Below the pieces are notes generated by a model. The model saw nothing but the letters and a program-made list of their open reading frames with translations. It was not told where the DNA came from and did not search any database. A stretch of 64,000 bases of DNA, taken from positions 1-64,000 of the forward strand of contig JAVBJU010000019.1 of assembly GCA_031546825.1 (NCBI GenBank), read 5' to 3'. Positions 9,275 to 17,098 of the stretch are shown here, piece after piece (the first letter of the stretch is position 1; every line of letters begins with the position of its first letter). Source of the stretch: Hohaiivirga sp031546825 (GTDB lineage Bacteria; Pseudomonadota; Alphaproteobacteria; Rhizobiales; Beijerinckiaceae). The position numbers were made by a program, and so were the translations under genes.

Positions 9275-9847
9275 ATGACCCCTTCTCTCCTGCACTTCGT
9301 CAATGACCGCCCGTTATCGGGCCCCTACCCCGAAAGCACGGAAAAGGCGCTGTTCGCGCTCGGCTGCTTCTGGGGGGCGGAACGCTTGTTCTGGCAGCTT
9401 TCCGGCGGCGTGTGGATGACGGCGGTGGGATATACCGGCGGTGCTGTGCGCGAGCCTAGCTATCAACAAGTTTGCACCGGCACCACCGGCCATGCCGAAG
9501 CGGTACTCGTGGTATTTGACCCGGAAATCGTCCGCTACGAAGACCTGCTGCAAGCCTTCTGGACGAGCCACGACCCGACGCAGGGAAACCGCCAGGGCAA
9601 CGACATTGGCACGCAATACCGCTCCGGCATTTATGTGTTCAATGACCGCCAGCACGCAGCGGCCCTTGCCAGCAGTGAGGCTTATGGCGGCGCTTTGAGC
9701 GAAAAGGGCCATGGCCCCATAACCACCGAGATCACTCCGGCGGGCCCCTTCTGGTTCGCAGAAGACTACCACCAGCAATACCTCGCCAAGAACCCCAAGG
9801 GCTATTGCGGCCTCAAGGGCACCGGCGTGAGCTGTGTTCTAGAGTAA
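9275..9847 (+). CDS. msrA: Peptide methionine-S-sulfoxide reductase
   Basis: Reduces methionine-S-sulfoxide in oxidised proteins using thioredoxin. The catalytic motif GCFWGAER (nucleophilic Cys) is at about residue 31, followed by YTGG, GHAEAV, DPTQGNRQGNDIGTQYRS and the C-terminal resolving region KGYCGLKGTGVSC. Its 190 residues fit the stand-alone MsrA form. No msrB is nearby. It appears monocistronic. Confidence 0.95.
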   Translation: MTPSLLHFVNDRPLSGPYPESTEKALFALGCFWGAERLFWQLSGGVWMTAVGYTGGAVREPSYQQVCTGTTGHAEAVLVVFDPEIVRYEDLLQAFWTSHDPTQGNRQGNDIGTQYRSGIYVFNDRQHAAALASSEAYGGALSEKGHGPITTEITPAGPFWFAEDYHQQYLAKNPKGYCGLKGTGVSCVLE

Positions 9848-10003
9848 AGCGCGTTTACGGTGATCCACTTAAAACGCCCGTTACTCCATAGACTGAACTA
9901 TCAGGAAGCAGCCTTAAGCTTGACCCTGATGGTCAAAACATGCGCAGCGGTCGCTTGAACCGCGCCGTAACGACGCCCCCGGTTATTCATATTCGTCACA
10001 CTT

Positions 10004-10927
10004 TCAGTTTGAATCGAGCACCGTCCGGCAGGCCGGTGGCAGTTTGTCCATTGTCATGGGCGGGCGCGGCTTGCCCGGCTTGGGGTTCAGCATCTGCGGA
10101 GTGAACCACGCATCAAGCTCGCTTCCGCATTGCTCGCCGCCGGGCACCGGGTCTTGCGGCGCGCAGGCGCTGGAGCCGGAAGGACAAGCCAGCCGGATAT
10201 GGAAATGGTAGTTATGCCCCCAGATTGGTCGCACCTTGGCGAGCCACGCGCGGTCGCTTCCGGCTTCGCGGCATAGCGCACGCTTGATGGCTGGATTGAC
10301 AAAGACGCGTTGCACCTCGCGCTCTTTCGCAACAGCACGGACCAGCATCAACTGGCTGCCGTTCCAGACATCGGGGTCGATATCGAGGCGATCCGCGCGC
10401 ACCAGATTGGTGGCGGACATATTTTCGCGTTCCGCTCGGGTGAGGGTGCGGTTGGGCATCGGCGTGAACCAGACATCGGCATCGAGGCCGATCTGGTGCG
10501 AAGCGTGCCCGGTGATCATCGGCCCGCCGCGCGGTTGCGACATGTCGCCCACGAGAAGCCCTGGCCAACCGTTGATCTGCGGCACCTTGGCCGAAAAACG
10601 CGCCAGAAAATCCACAAGCCGCGGCGTACCCCAGTTGCGATTGCGCGACAGGCGCATCACCTGCCAGGTCTGACCATCGACCGGCAAACCAACACCGCCC
10701 GCAAGACAACCCGCCGAGTAGAACCCGATGGCATCCGCAGCCTGGCGCGAAGGCACCGTTTTACGGCCAAATAACTCTTTTGCCGGTGTGTTTGGGGCAT
10801 TGGGATTGGCGAGCGGCGCCAATGCGCGCGGGCTCACCGAGCCTTTATCCTGCGCGAACGCACCCGTCACACCACCAAGACAAACTGTGGTGAGCACAAC
10901 GGCGCTGGCAAGGGCGGAGCGAATCAT
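10004..10927 (-). CDS. mepA: Penicillin-insensitive murein DD-endopeptidase (MepA-type, M74)
   Basis: Periplasmic zinc peptidase that cleaves D-Ala-DAP cross-links in peptidoglycan. After a signal peptide (to about AFAQD) it shows the LAS-family zinc ligands GHASHQIGLDADVWF and HNYHFHIRL, spaced as in MepA. Cysteines in the C-terminal part (CPSGSSACAP, EQCGS, ACRT) fit disulphides of an exported protein. ATG codons at 10933 and 10927 and a TTG at 10951 are all possible. 10927 is used because GGGG lies 8 nt upstream, leaving a normal signal peptide. Confidence 0.9.
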   Translation of the reverse strand: MIRSALASAVVLTTVCLGGVTGAFAQDKGSVSPRALAPLANPNAPNTPAKELFGRKTVPSRQAADAIGFYSAGCLAGGVGLPVDGQTWQVMRLSRNRNWGTPRLVDFLARFSAKVPQINGWPGLLVGDMSQPRGGPMITGHASHQIGLDADVWFTPMPNRTLTRAERENMSATNLVRADRLDIDPDVWNGSQLMLVRAVAKEREVQRVFVNPAIKRALCREAGSDRAWLAKVRPIWGHNYHFHIRLACPSGSSACAPQDPVPGGEQCGSELDAWFTPQMLNPKPGKPRPPMTMDKLPPACRTVLDSN

Positions 10928-11072
10928 ATGCATGGCCCCACTATGCCGCAATCGCCCCTCGTTCAGACAGAAGAAAAAACACCGCTCTGCATTTTCCCCT
11001 TCCCAATTCGTCGCGAATTGGCTAAATCAGAACGGAACGAGAACGTTTCTCGGTGGATATTTCGGGGATGTC

Positions 11073-12164
11073 ATGGCGTGGTCGCCGCAACAGGATGAAG
11101 CGCTGCGCCAGGTCGGAAAGTGGCTGAAAAGCGGAGACCAACAGGTTTTCCGCCTGTTCGGTTTCGCCGGCACGGGCAAGACCACGCTTGCGGTGCATTT
11201 TGCCGACCATGTCGATGGCGATGTGGTGTTTGGCGCTTTCACAGGCAAGGCCGCTGCGGTGATGCGCCAAAAAGGCTGCCACGAAGCCTCCACCATCCAT
11301 TCAATGATTTACCGCTCGCGCGAAGACGACGACGGCGGGCCGCTTTTTGTCATCAACCAGAAGAGCCCCGCCGCCACCGCCGATCTCATCATCATCGACG
11401 AATGCTCGATGGTGGACGCCGATCTCGGCAAGGATCTCCTCTCCTTCGGCACCAAAGTGCTGGTGCTGGGCGACCCGGCCCAGTTGCCCCCCGTGCGCGG
11501 CGGCGGCTTCTTCACCGAGGTTGAGCCCGATATGATGCTAACCGAGGTCCATCGTCAGGCGCGCGATAACCCGATCATCCATCTGTCGATGGCGGTGCGC
11601 GAGGGCAAGGGCATCGCACCCGGTACCTATGGCGAAAGCACCGTCATCCGCCGCAAGGAAATTGATGCTACCCGCATCATGACCGCCGACCAGGTGCTGG
11701 TGGGCATGAACAAAACCCGCCGCCTCTACAATACCCGCATCCGGCAGCTTCTGGGCTTCCGCGACAACCTGCCTGCTGCCGGTGAAAAGCTCGTCTGTCT
11801 CAAAAATGACAAGAGCAAGGGCCTGCTCAATGGCGGCATCTGGAAAATTGACGCCATCCGCCAAGGCAAAACCGGCCTCGTGCGCATGGATGTTGCGCCC
11901 GAAGACGACGTGAAACGCAAAGTGGTTGATGTCTCGGTGTTGCAAGAGTTTTTCGATGGCCGCGAGGACGACGTCCAGCCCTTCATGCGCCGCGATACCG
12001 ACGAATTCACCTATGGCTACGCGCTCACCGTGCATAAGGCGCAAGGGTCGCAATGGGATGATCTGGTGCTCTTCGACGAGTCCTTCGCCTTCCGCGAACA
12101 CCGCGACCGCTGGCTTTATACGGGGCTGACGCGGGCGGCAGAGAAGATTACGGTGGTGATGTAG
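11073..12164 (+). CDS. RecD-like superfamily 1B DNA helicase / AAA ATPase
   Basis: A 363-residue stand-alone helicase core. It has Walker A GFAGTGKTT, Walker B LIIIDECSMVD, motif III GDPAQLPPV and a C-terminal UvrD_C_2 module with YALTVHKAQGSQWDD and the arginine-finger region LYTGLTRA. No RecB or RecC partner or N-terminal RecD extension is present, so this is a short RecD-like exonuclease V alpha-subunit homologue. The open frame extends upstream to 10728, but that overlaps mepA on the other strand and is not conserved. The ATG at 11073 begins MAWSPQQDEAL, with GGGGATG upstream. Confidence 0.85.
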   Translation: MAWSPQQDEALRQVGKWLKSGDQQVFRLFGFAGTGKTTLAVHFADHVDGDVVFGAFTGKAAAVMRQKGCHEASTIHSMIYRSREDDDGGPLFVINQKSPAATADLIIIDECSMVDADLGKDLLSFGTKVLVLGDPAQLPPVRGGGFFTEVEPDMMLTEVHRQARDNPIIHLSMAVREGKGIAPGTYGESTVIRRKEIDATRIMTADQVLVGMNKTRRLYNTRIRQLLGFRDNLPAAGEKLVCLKNDKSKGLLNGGIWKIDAIRQGKTGLVRMDVAPEDDVKRKVVDVSVLQEFFDGREDDVQPFMRRDTDEFTYGYALTVHKAQGSQWDDLVLFDESFAFREHRDRWLYTGLTRAAEKITVVM

Positions 12165-12213
12165 AATTCAGTTAACTGCTATAAATGATTGCAGCTCACG
12201 CAAACCATGGCTA

Positions 12214-13530
12214 CTATTTGTTATTTTCCATATAAATAATAGCTTTTTCTGCGTCTTTACTGCCATTTTTTACGGCCTGACGCCACCATTTTTCTGCTTG
12301 AACTCGGTCTTTATCCACTCCAGCACCTTGAAAATACATTAGTCCAATATAATACTCCGCCTTTTCATCACCTCTTTTAGCTGATTTTTGCCACAACTCC
12401 ATCGCGGTGCTGTAACTCTTGTCCACACCCCATCCATTGAAGTACAGGACACCCAAATACACCTGAGCGCCAATACTGCCTTTGGCCTCCGACCGAGAAA
12501 GTAAATCTCGTGCCTTTTCATAGTCTTTTGAAACGCCTATCCCCGCCATATAAAGCTTACCAAGCTCAGTAATAGCCCTACTGTCTTCTTGGTCAGACGC
12601 TTTTTGGAACCATGCTGCTGCCTGCACGAAATCCGTTGGAGTTCCTTCGCCTTTCAAGTACTGAAAAGCTAACCCATATTGACCATGAACGTTACCCGCA
12701 CACGCGGCCATCGTATTGTATTTAAATGCTTCTGTCTGATTTCGTTTGTCTGCCCACGGAGTAGAAAAAATCGACCCTAACATCAACTGAGCCTGAAGGT
12801 TTCCCACATTAGCAGCCTGTTTCCAATAGGTGATAGCTTTCTGCTCATCTTTCTCAACGCCGTTACCCTCTTCATACATATTGCCCAGTGCAAACAACGC
12901 CTTAGGATAATCCTGCGCAGCGGCTTTCTGATACCAAGCTATTGCGCGTTTGTAATCCGGGCCGAATCCATACGGCTCTTGTCGGTAAAGGTCTCCCAAT
13001 TGAAATTGGGCCTCTGCATCGCCAGAATCTGCCGCTTTGCGGTAAGTTTCTTCGGATTTCCTGATCCATTCCCGGCTTTTTTCGGATAGCGATTTTGCTT
13101 CTGAGCCAGAGAACCAACGCCCTTTCAACAAGTAGTGAAACCCCAGCAGCCGCTGCGCGTCACCACTGCCCTGCTCAGCAGCTTCATCAAGGTACTTCAG
13201 CGCAACCTCAGTTTTGTCACCAATTTTAAATAGGTACAGGTCCCCAAGGCTAGCTTTAGCCTCAACCATACCTTGCTCGGCCGCACGCTGATACCACTGC
13301 TCTGCCTGCTTGAAATCCTGCTTTACACCGATACCTTGTTCATAAACTCTTCCAAGTCGAATTTGGGCTTGTGGATCGCCGCGCACAGCTTGCGGCAATA
13401 AATCGTCGATAGTTTCACTGAGCTTGCACTGCGCGGAAGCTGCGGTCATTTGTGCATGGATGGGCAGAGCGGACCCCACAATCATGGCCGTAGCGATCGC
13501 CAGTCTGGTCAAATCGATTACTCCGCGCAT
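12214..13530 (-). CDS. Exported Sel1-repeat (TPR-like) protein
   Basis: A 438-residue protein with a signal peptide (cleavage near IHAQM) followed by about ten Sel1-like repeats. Each has the A..G...AQ..LG..Y..G.GV..D pattern, for example AQIRLGRVYEQGIGVKQDF and AEYYIGLMYFQGAGVDKDR. Sel1 arrays form alpha-solenoids used for protein-protein contacts, often in envelope or signalling roles. The gene is visibly richer in A and T than its neighbours, which may mark a different origin. A second, unlinked Sel1 protein is at 19030-21696. Confidence 0.82.
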   Translation of the reverse strand: MRGVIDLTRLAIATAMIVGSALPIHAQMTAASAQCKLSETIDDLLPQAVRGDPQAQIRLGRVYEQGIGVKQDFKQAEQWYQRAAEQGMVEAKASLGDLYLFKIGDKTEVALKYLDEAAEQGSGDAQRLLGFHYLLKGRWFSGSEAKSLSEKSREWIRKSEETYRKAADSGDAEAQFQLGDLYRQEPYGFGPDYKRAIAWYQKAAAQDYPKALFALGNMYEEGNGVEKDEQKAITYWKQAANVGNLQAQLMLGSIFSTPWADKRNQTEAFKYNTMAACAGNVHGQYGLAFQYLKGEGTPTDFVQAAAWFQKASDQEDSRAITELGKLYMAGIGVSKDYEKARDLLSRSEAKGSIGAQVYLGVLYFNGWGVDKSYSTAMELWQKSAKRGDEKAEYYIGLMYFQGAGVDKDRVQAEKWWRQAVKNGSKDAEKAIIYMENNK

Positions 13531-13651
13531 CCATTTCCCCCTGTTTTACATAACTTCCAATAACATATATTCGAAACAGGGAAACCACGTCGCATACTGA
13601 AAACTGTAGCCTATTCTGAGTGACATCCAACAAGGAAGCAGATGCTATGCT

Positions 13652-13852
13652 TCACCCGCTCGCGCTCTTCTTCGCGCCGGCCCTTCCCGAACCGCCGGGC
13701 TTCTTGCCACCGCCATCCTGTTTATTGACAGTGGCCCAGGCGCGGGCTTCGGCCTCTTTTTCGGGCACACCCTTTTCTTCGTAGCTGTCGGCAATGTGCT
13801 CCGCCTTGCGTTTCTGCTTGTCGGTGTATTTCGACTTCTCACCACGCGGCAT
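13652..13852 (-). CDS. Small basic protein, plasmid-stabilisation-like annotation
   Basis: A 66-residue highly charged protein starting MPRGEKSKYTDKQKRKAEHI, containing the EKEAEARAWATVNK stretch and ending in a Lys/Gly/Ser-rich tail. Similar small proteins are common in alpha- and betaproteobacteria and are often labelled plasmid stabilisation protein, without firm functional proof. AAAGGA lies 7 nt before the ATG. It runs divergently from the alkaline phosphatase gene. Confidence 0.7.
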   Translation of the reverse strand: MPRGEKSKYTDKQKRKAEHIADSYEEKGVPEKEAEARAWATVNKQDGGGKKPGGSGRAGAKKSASG

Positions 13853-13929
13853 GGCTCTATCCTTTCCAGAAAGCGGACAATGCGATGACAACGACCGCTC
13901 TCCGGCTTGGTTCCTATTTTTTAAACAGG

Positions 13930-13947
13930 CTGTCGCACGGCTGTAAT
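13930..13947 (+). promoter_or_regulatory. Candidate Pho box (PhoB site) upstream of the alkaline phosphatase
   Basis: CTGTCGC and CTGTAAT are direct repeats whose starts are exactly 11 bp apart, separated by ACGG. This matches the PhoB box layout (two CTGTCAT repeats, 4-bp spacer) at 11 of 14 repeat positions. It lies 80 bp before the phosphatase start, which fits phosphate-starvation control. Confidence 0.55.
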
Positions 13948-14026
13948 ATCTTCGCCCCATAGGAGTTCCATCCTGCGATCCGCGCAGGAAACCATCGCCG
14001 GCCAGGAGCCGGCTGGAAACGGAGAA

Positions 14027-15496
14027 ATGGAACCGATGTTGAAACACTCCTCTCGCCTGTTCGGTGCAAGCGCTATGCTCTCCCTTGCCCTTTGCATTCC
14101 GTTCAACACTGTGCAGGCCCAGTCGGCCAATGACGGCGCTCTTTTTGACCGCGCCGCGAAAGGCGACCTGTCAGAGCAAGGCGGCGCCCGCCGTCTCAAG
14201 GGCGACCAGACCGCAGCTTTTCGCAACCAGATCAAGAATGGACCAGCAAAGAACGTGATCCTCTTGATCGGCGATGGTATGGGTGACTCTGAAATCACCG
14301 TGGCGCGTAACTATGCGGTTGGCGCGGGGGCATTCTTCAAGGGCCTCGATGCCTTGCCGGTCACCGGCCAATACACCCATTATGCCCTCGACAAGAAGAC
14401 CGGAAAACCTTCATATGTGACCGATTCCGCCGCCTCCGGCACCGCCTGGGCCACCGGGGTGAAAACCTATAACGGTGCCATCGGCGTCGATATCCGCGAG
14501 AAGCCGCACAAGACACTGCTTGAAATGGCCAAGGAGGCTGGTCTCGGCACCGGCAATGTCACCACATCGGAAATTCAGGACGCCACGCCCGCCGTTCTCA
14601 TCGCCCATGTCACCCATCGCAAATGCTACAATCCGACGAAAACAGCGGAATTGTGCAAAGATATCGCGCTGGAGAACGGAGGCCTTGGCTCGATCAGCGA
14701 GCAACTTCTCAATACCCGACCGGATGTCACACTTGGCGGCGGCGCGAAGTACTTCGAGGACAAGGCAAGGGCTGGCGAATGGAGAGACCAGACCTTGCGC
14801 GCCCAGGCTGAAGCACGCGGTTTTCAGGTGGTTGGTACGCTCGATGCACTGAATAAAATTGATACCGCCAACCAGAAGAAGCCCCTCCTCGGCCTGTTTG
14901 CCCCCGGCAACATGCCGGTGCGCTGGCAGGGCCCCAAAGCCAGCCATTACGGCAATATCGAAAAGGAGCCGGTCGAGTGCAAAGTCAACGACAAGCGCAC
15001 CGCAGACATCCCGACGCTGGCGCGCATGACCACAAAAGCGATTGATCTCCTCAAGGCCAATCCCAAGGGCTTTTTCCTTCAGGTCGAGGGCGCGTCCATC
15101 GATAAGCAGGACCACGCCGCCAACCCGTGCGGGCAGATCGGCGAAACGGTTGATCTCGATGAAGCCGTTCAGGTGGCGCTTGAGTTCGCCCGCAAAGACG
15201 GCAACACGCTGGTCATCGTCACCGCCGACCATGCCCATGCCAGCCAGATCATCGAAGCCACAGAAAAAGCCCCCGGCCTGACCCAGGCGCTGAAAACCAA
15301 GGACGGCAGCATCATGGCTGTTTCCTATGGCAATTCCGATGACCCCGACGATCAAGGCCATACCGGAGCCCAGTTGCGCATTGCCGCCTTCGGCCCCGGC
15401 GCGGCCAATGTCACCGGCCTAACCGACCAGACGGATATGTTCTTTACCATCCGCGACGCGTTGAACCTTCAGGTGAAGCAGCGCGCCAACCGGTGA
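14027..15496 (+). CDS. phoA: Alkaline phosphatase (PhoA family), periplasmic
   Basis: Hydrolyses phosphomonoesters in the periplasm to release phosphate. The 489-residue protein has a signal peptide (to about VQAQS) and the family metal/active-site motifs: LLIGDGMGDSE, VTDSAASGTAWATG (Ser nucleophile), EGASIDKQDHA, TADHAHAS and DDQGHTGAQ. The start is ATG 14027 with GGAG close upstream; ATG 14036 is an alternative that keeps the same signal peptide. A candidate Pho box precedes it, and a palindrome-rich stretch lies just before the start. Confidence 0.92.
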   Translation: MEPMLKHSSRLFGASAMLSLALCIPFNTVQAQSANDGALFDRAAKGDLSEQGGARRLKGDQTAAFRNQIKNGPAKNVILLIGDGMGDSEITVARNYAVGAGAFFKGLDALPVTGQYTHYALDKKTGKPSYVTDSAASGTAWATGVKTYNGAIGVDIREKPHKTLLEMAKEAGLGTGNVTTSEIQDATPAVLIAHVTHRKCYNPTKTAELCKDIALENGGLGSISEQLLNTRPDVTLGGGAKYFEDKARAGEWRDQTLRAQAEARGFQVVGTLDALNKIDTANQKKPLLGLFAPGNMPVRWQGPKASHYGNIEKEPVECKVNDKRTADIPTLARMTTKAIDLLKANPKGFFLQVEGASIDKQDHAANPCGQIGETVDLDEAVQVALEFARKDGNTLVIVTADHAHASQIIEATEKAPGLTQALKTKDGSIMAVSYGNSDDPDDQGHTGAQLRIAAFGPGAANVTGLTDQTDMFFTIRDALNLQVKQRANR

Positions 15497-15663
15497 CATA
15501 GCGAAAAGGTGGCCGCCGCTCGTGCCGCGCGGCGGCGGCCGCACCAACCCAGATTTTCGGCTTCCCTACTCCCTCATGCGGCCTCGGGAAAACTCGCTGA
15601 TAAATAGTTGCGCCCTCCCTTCTTGACAGCCTCCGTTTGCTGATAAATATAATACGCGTCATA

Positions 15664-15690
15664 AAATGTTATTTGTAATATTTAACATTT
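15664..15690. promoter_or_regulatory. AT-rich inverted repeat before the thiosulfate-uptake pair
   Basis: AAATGTTA and TAACATTT form a perfect 8-bp inverted repeat with an 11-bp spacer, about 30 bp upstream of the transporter start, inside a strongly AT-rich stretch. The position fits an operator for a sulfur-responsive regulator. No regulator gene is adjacent, so the binding protein is unknown. Confidence 0.45.
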
Positions 15691-15721
15691 ATTTAACGGT
15701 AAATATTCAAGGACGGGAACC

Positions 15722-16783
15722 ATGCTGCAAATGATTACCACCGGCCTGCTGACCGGCGCACTCCTCGGCTTTGTGCTGCAACGCGGGCGGTTCTGCCTCA
15801 CCGGCGGTTTCCGGGATCTGGTGATCTCGAAAGATTACCGCATGTTCACGGCACTGCTCATCGCCATCACCATCCAGAGCATCGGCGTCTACGCGCTGAT
15901 CGCCGCGGGTTATGTCAAATTCTCAGCAGGCGCGTTTTACTGGGGCGCAACCGCCCTCGGCTCTTTCGTGTTCGGCATTGGCATCGTGCTCGCGGGTGGT
16001 TGCGCCACCGGCACCTGGTATCGCGCCGCCGAAGGGCTGATTGGCAGTTGGATTGCGCTCTTCACCTACGCGATCTCATCGGCGGTGATGCGTTCGCCGT
16101 TGTTCGCCGGCTTCAATAAGGAGATCAAGAGCTACCAGACCCCCGACAACTCCATCGCCGGGTCGGCGGGCCTGCCGGTATGGGTGTTCATCGGGCTCTT
16201 GACCGTGGTGACAGCGTTCTTCATTGCTCGCGAGCTACGCAAGCCCAAACTCACGATTGCCCGCCTGCCCGCACGTAAAAGCGGTCTGGCCCATGTTCTG
16301 TTCGAAAAAAGCTGGCACCCCTTCGCTACCGCCTCGCTGATCGGTGCAATTGCCCTGCTCGCCTGGCCGCTCTCTGAAGCCACGGGCCGCATGTCGGGCC
16401 TCGGCATCACCACACCGTCGGCCAACATCGTACAATATCTGGTGACGGGTGATTCCGCCTTCATCAACTGGGGCGTTTTCTTGGTGCTCGGCATCTTCAT
16501 CGGCTCTTATTTTGCCGCCCTTGGCTCCCATGAGTTCCGCCTGCGTGCCGCCGATGTGCAAACTTCGGTGCGCAGTTTCGGTGGTGGCATTCTGATGGGC
16601 TTTGGCGCGAGCCTTGCGGGTGGTTGCACCATCGGCAACTCACTGGTGATGACCGCCATGATGACGTGGCAAGGCTGGACCGCGCTGCTCTTCACGCTGA
16701 TCGGCGTATGGGCCGCATCCTACGCCCTCTATGTCCGCCGCCCAACCAAAACCGAACTCGTTGCCCAACCCGTGAATGCATAA
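15722..16783 (+). CDS. tsuA: YeeE/YedE-family thiosulfate transporter (TsuA-like)
   Basis: Inner-membrane protein with about nine or ten hydrophobic segments, of the YeeE/YedE family whose characterised members import thiosulfate. The three cysteine motifs used for relay in TsuA are all present: GRFCLTGG (Cys25), LAGGCATGTW (Cys94) and LAGGCTIGNS (near residue 300). The following gene encodes a TusA-like partner 11 nt downstream, the usual TsuA-TsuB pairing. GGACGGG lies before the ATG. Confidence 0.87.
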   Translation: MLQMITTGLLTGALLGFVLQRGRFCLTGGFRDLVISKDYRMFTALLIAITIQSIGVYALIAAGYVKFSAGAFYWGATALGSFVFGIGIVLAGGCATGTWYRAAEGLIGSWIALFTYAISSAVMRSPLFAGFNKEIKSYQTPDNSIAGSAGLPVWVFIGLLTVVTAFFIARELRKPKLTIARLPARKSGLAHVLFEKSWHPFATASLIGAIALLAWPLSEATGRMSGLGITTPSANIVQYLVTGDSAFINWGVFLVLGIFIGSYFAALGSHEFRLRAADVQTSVRSFGGGILMGFGASLAGGCTIGNSLVMTAMMTWQGWTALLFTLIGVWAASYALYVRRPTKTELVAQPVNA

Positions 16784-16794
16784 GGATTTTAGTT

Positions 16795-17022
16795 ATGAGC
16801 CTCTATAAACTCGACGTTCTCACACAAGTGTGCCCCTTCCCGCTGATCGAAGCCAAGGAAGAACTTGCCAAGCTCAACAGCGGCGACGAACTGTTGATTG
16901 AGTTTGATTGTACCCAGGCCACCGAAGCCATCCCCCGCTGGGCCGCAGAAGAAGGCCACGCCGTCACCGATTTTCGCCAATTGGGCGATGCGGAATGGAG
17001 CATTACCGTACGCAAGTCATAA
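16795..17022 (+). CDS. tsuB: TusA-like sulfurtransferase (TsuB-like)
   Basis: A 75-residue cytosolic protein with the TusA catalytic motif CPFPLIEAKEEL (Cys at about residue 13). In the TsuA-TsuB system this cysteine protein stimulates thiosulfate uptake on the inner face of the membrane. AAGGA lies before the ATG, and a strong terminator follows. It is cotranscribed with the transporter gene. Confidence 0.88.
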   Translation: MSLYKLDVLTQVCPFPLIEAKEELAKLNSGDELLIEFDCTQATEAIPRWAAEEGHAVTDFRQLGDAEWSITVRKS

Positions 17023-17041
17023 GTGCGATCGTTAAACAAAC

Positions 17042-17079
17042 AAAAGGGGCAAAACCTGATCGGTTTTTGCCCCTTTTTT
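17042..17079. terminator. Bidirectional intrinsic terminator between tsuB and lepA
   Basis: AAAAGGGGCAAAACC pairs with GGTTTTTGCCCCTTTT (one bulged T). A T run follows on the plus strand and a T-rich stretch on the minus strand, so it can serve both convergent genes. Confidence 0.85.
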
Positions 17080-17098
17080 CATTGCATTACTGCAAGCA

